Origin: Mayamaea pseudoterrestris
Taxonomy: Eukaryota; Bacillariophyta; Bacillariophyceae; Sellaphorales; Sellaphoraceae
Length of the DNA stretch: 64,000 nt
Direction: 5' to 3'
Assembly (NCBI GenBank): GCA_027923505.1
Contig: BROI01000011.1
Location: 930,001-994,000, forward strand
Shown piece by piece: positions 62,094 through 64,000 of the stretch. Each line of letters opens with the position of its first letter. Position 1 is the first letter of the stretch. Made by a program: the position numbers and the translations under genes. The notes under the pieces were generated by a model that was not told the origin of the DNA, did no database searches, and saw only the letters and a list, made by a program, of their open reading frames with translations.

Positions 62094-62437
62094 TCAATAC
62101 TAAGGAAAATAATCAGGCTCGAGCTTCGCCTATTGGCATGAACGTCTGGATGGCTTTGGTGGTTGATGTTGCAAGTGTCGGCTTCGCGTCGTCAACTCCT
62201 TCCAACTGAAACGTCACTTCGGAACTTTATATATAATACAGAAACCGTCATCTCCGAACTAAGACATCATCATGACACCTTGACACACGACCAACCAAAG
62301 CTTGGAAGTTCGACGACCATGATTTTGCGTTGATGGCTTGCCCACTCTTTTGGTTGATGTTGGCCTCCATCGAACGCGAATCTATTGACAGCACCTCCTT
62401 CATTGCAGCGTCAAAATAAATAATAATTTTCAAAATA
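62094..62437. other. Divergent promoter region
   Basis: Between the PDK and Rsa3-like start codons. It contains a tatatataat sequence near 62228, which could act as a TATA element for either gene. No coding frame. Confidence 0.4.
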
Positions 62438-62953
62438 ATGAACAACGCAGTCATTCCCTTTCGCGAGCAATCGGCAGCCGTCGACAAGGCTGCCGAGCGC
62501 AGCGTGGAACTCATTCGCAAGTTTGCCAACATGGATCCACGCGACTGCTCCAATAACGCCTGGAAGGATCCGGAACAAATACTGCAGCAGCTGGATGAGG
62601 CACGGACGCAGCTGGCGGATGCCTGGGATGCTCTTCAAAAAGCGATTGATGCACATCAAGCTGCAGCCACGCAAACGAACAAGCCACGTGTTTCAGAAGA
62701 TGATTTGCGGGCGTCGTATATTGACATGATTACCGACTCGTTTGCTGATGTATTGGAGGAGATGCGACACAATGAGACTGACATGGATATAGAGATCTTG
62801 GCCGATTGCTTGCAATCTGGTCTTGAGCTCATGACGCAAGAAGACAAGGATTTGTTTTTAGAATGCATTGGCCGCGACGAGAATGACAATGACATGCTTA
62901 CGCCGCATGAGCGGCGTCGACGACAATTAGGATATAATGTTGAATTGGAATGA
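62438..62953 (+). CDS. Rsa3-like ribosome assembly protein
   Basis: This is a 171-residue, helical, acidic protein starting at the ATG at 62438. The first 75 residues are Gln/Ala/Asp-rich helices (LLQQLDEARTQLADAWDAL type), suggesting a coiled coil. The C-terminal part SYIDMITDSFADVLEEMRH, then DIEILADCLQSGLELMTQEDKDLFLE, resembles the short Rsa3/ribosome-assembly domain (fA-x-x-LDxLR ... L-x-x-L-x-x-G). Rsa3 acts in early 60S subunit assembly in the yeast nucleolus. The tail has an RRRRQLG basic patch. Similarity is short and the assignment is moderate. Confidence 0.6.
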   Translation: MNNAVIPFREQSAAVDKAAERSVELIRKFANMDPRDCSNNAWKDPEQILQQLDEARTQLADAWDALQKAIDAHQAAATQTNKPRVSEDDLRASYIDMITDSFADVLEEMRHNETDMDIEILADCLQSGLELMTQEDKDLFLECIGRDENDNDMLTPHERRRRQLGYNVELE

Positions 62954-63268
62954 AAGTTGTAAATCAAAGTCAAGATGCACGCCTTGAAAGGGACATCTCG
63001 GAATGGACAAGTATGAGGAAGAATTATGAAGCGAGATTGGTTCCCATGTCGTGGAGGCAGTGAATGCGCTCGTGCACCAAAAATATGTATACAATATTTA
63101 TTAGAACAATGTTATCTTATCAGCAGCCAAGCGCGATATCAGTGACTCAGTACTGCTCGTTGAAAAAAGAGAGCCATGTGCCATGATCTGACGTAGCGCT
63201 TCCACTCGCAAAGTAGGCGCATGGTACACAAAGCCTATCGGAAACGCACAAGCTGTCTCATGATGTAC
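62954..63268. other. Convergent 3' intergenic region
   Basis: Spacer between the Rsa3-like and HAD genes. It contains both poly(A) regions. No gene seen. Confidence 0.45.
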
Positions 63269-63868
63269 TTATGTAACTGTATGCTGCCTTTTGTAATCAT
63301 CAATTTGATTCTGCAACAGCGAAATGGCAAGCTGTGCCTTGTCGTCCGTCAAACCTCTGTGACTTTCCGTCCTGACAAAATGTCTGTCAAAGCTATGAAG
63401 AGTTCCTCCCAAAAGCAAATCCTCGTCATCCAGTGCCACCCACGCCAAGGGAGGTTTGCGCTGCTTCTGCAGCCAATCGTCAATCTCATAATGTCGCTCC
63501 GAATGCATGGATGGGTCCGTAATGTCGAAAAAGGAAAACTCGGTCAAGGGACCACCATATTCGTATGCATATTGATGGAACTGATCGAGTATATCTTGAA
63601 TAAATTTTGGTTGTACCCTCCACGTTGAGCTCAAGACTACCTTTGTTTTGCCATGATGTGCCTGTAGAATGGTGGAAAAGGCCTGCAGTTGATCGTCTGG
63701 AAAACGATCCTTTCCAAAGGGCAGTAAGACGCCATCAATGTCCAGGAAAATGATGACTGATTCTGAAATATCTTGCGGCTCGCTCAAGGGAAGGCTTGCC
63801 ATGAGTGCATGGTCGTAGCAAAGGACAATCGAAGGTCCGTGCGCCGATGACGAAGCAGTGAAGGTCAT
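63269..63868 (-). CDS. HAD-superfamily phosphatase-like protein
   Basis: The start at the ATG at 63868 gives 199 residues; the open frame continues upstream only from a non-ATG codon. Motif I is IIFLDIDGVLLPFG, with Asp43 (nucleophile) and Asp45. Motif II is KVVLSSTWR. The late acidic motif IV is WVALDDEDLLL. The RRPPLAW type connector and the small size match the HAD domain seen in Swiss-army-knife RNA repair proteins and stand-alone relatives. No cap domain is obvious. Substrate is unknown. The N-terminal 35 residues lack a clear targeting signal. Confidence 0.75.
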   Translation of the reverse strand: MTFTASSSAHGPSIVLCYDHALMASLPLSEPQDISESVIIFLDIDGVLLPFGKDRFPDDQLQAFSTILQAHHGKTKVVLSSTWRVQPKFIQDILDQFHQYAYEYGGPLTEFSFFDITDPSMHSERHYEIDDWLQKQRKPPLAWVALDDEDLLLGGTLHSFDRHFVRTESHRGLTDDKAQLAISLLQNQIDDYKRQHTVT

Positions 63869-64000
63869 GGTGAAACGAGGGCGCCTTCGATCGGTAGGTG
63901 ACGTCACAAGGAATCGCAACGGTTATGACAAGGCGACGTCAACGCGAGCGCGAAGCAGTGCAAAAGTCATCATCACGCTTTGCACGACCAAACTCCGTCT

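Noticed and set aside
1-64000. Search for retroelements, DNA transposons, virus-like genes, CRISPR or long repeats.
   Set aside because: No reverse transcriptase, integrase, transposase, capsid-like protein or long terminal or inverted repeat was seen by eye; short diverged elements could be missed.

Overview
The window is nuclear DNA of a protist with a secondary red-lineage plastid, most likely a diatom or a close ochrophyte. Three things point there. First, the protein at 4344-5176 starts with a signal peptide ending in an SAFAP (ASAFAP-type) plastid-targeting motif. Second, there is a Tic22-like import factor behind an ER signal peptide. Third, several genes look stramenopile-restricted: two RGLEYRT proteins side by side, two CxxCGQPKxxHxC proteins, and a probable twin-arginine lumen protein. 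Genes are dense and lie on both strands. Introns are few, 65-151 bp, with GTRNGT donors and AG acceptors. Neighbours are often divergent (shared promoters of about 180-650 bp) or tightly convergent (13 and 17 bp between stops). I saw no retroelement, DNA transposon, virus copy or CRISPR array.

Layout. 1-2276: 5' part of a long His/Pro/Gln-rich protein running off the left edge. 3-9.7 kb: a putative thylakoid lumen protein, a RIQ/DUF1118-like plastid protein, a BRCT protein, exosome subunit RRP46, a TruA pseudouridine synthase and a TRF4-type poly(A) polymerase. 10-24 kb: a type II glycosyltransferase, a two-domain Cys-rich surface protein, a CAMK-like kinase with an altered catalytic loop, two convergent transmembrane aspartic proteases, an O-fucosyltransferase-like enzyme and an OTUD5-like deubiquitinase. 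24-31 kb: a six-bromodomain protein, an SLC35B1-like nucleotide-sugar transporter, a twin CX9C protein and tRNA-Phe(GAA).

31-54 kb: zinc-knuckle paralogue 1, a possible 69-residue gene, Tic22-like, a BIG-type ARF-GEF of about 2069 residues, a TspO/MBR-like membrane protein, two proteins of unknown function, a UbiE/COQ5 methyltransferase, a Prp28/DDX23 helicase and zinc-knuckle paralogue 2. 54-64 kb: the RGLE pair, eIF2B epsilon, GPI inositol acyltransferase (PIGW/GWT1), a PDK/BCKDK mitochondrial kinase, an Rsa3-like ribosome assembly factor and a HAD phosphatase.

The genes are not one pathway but fall into themes: RNA processing and decay (RRP46, TRF4, TruA, Prp28), secretory and surface functions (ARF-GEF, SLC35B1, PIGW, glycosyltransferases, proteases, Cys-rich protein), plastid biology (lumen protein, RIQ-like, Tic22) and mitochondrion (PDK, COQ5, CX9C). 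RRP46 and TRF4 act on the same nuclear decay route in other eukaryotes, and PIGW makes the anchor that the Cys-rich protein appears to use. The observations I rate highest are an imperfect tandem duplication that may have created an intron (45.6 kb), a possible splicing-controlled N-terminus on the COQ5-like enzyme, and altered core motifs in the kinase and the helicase.
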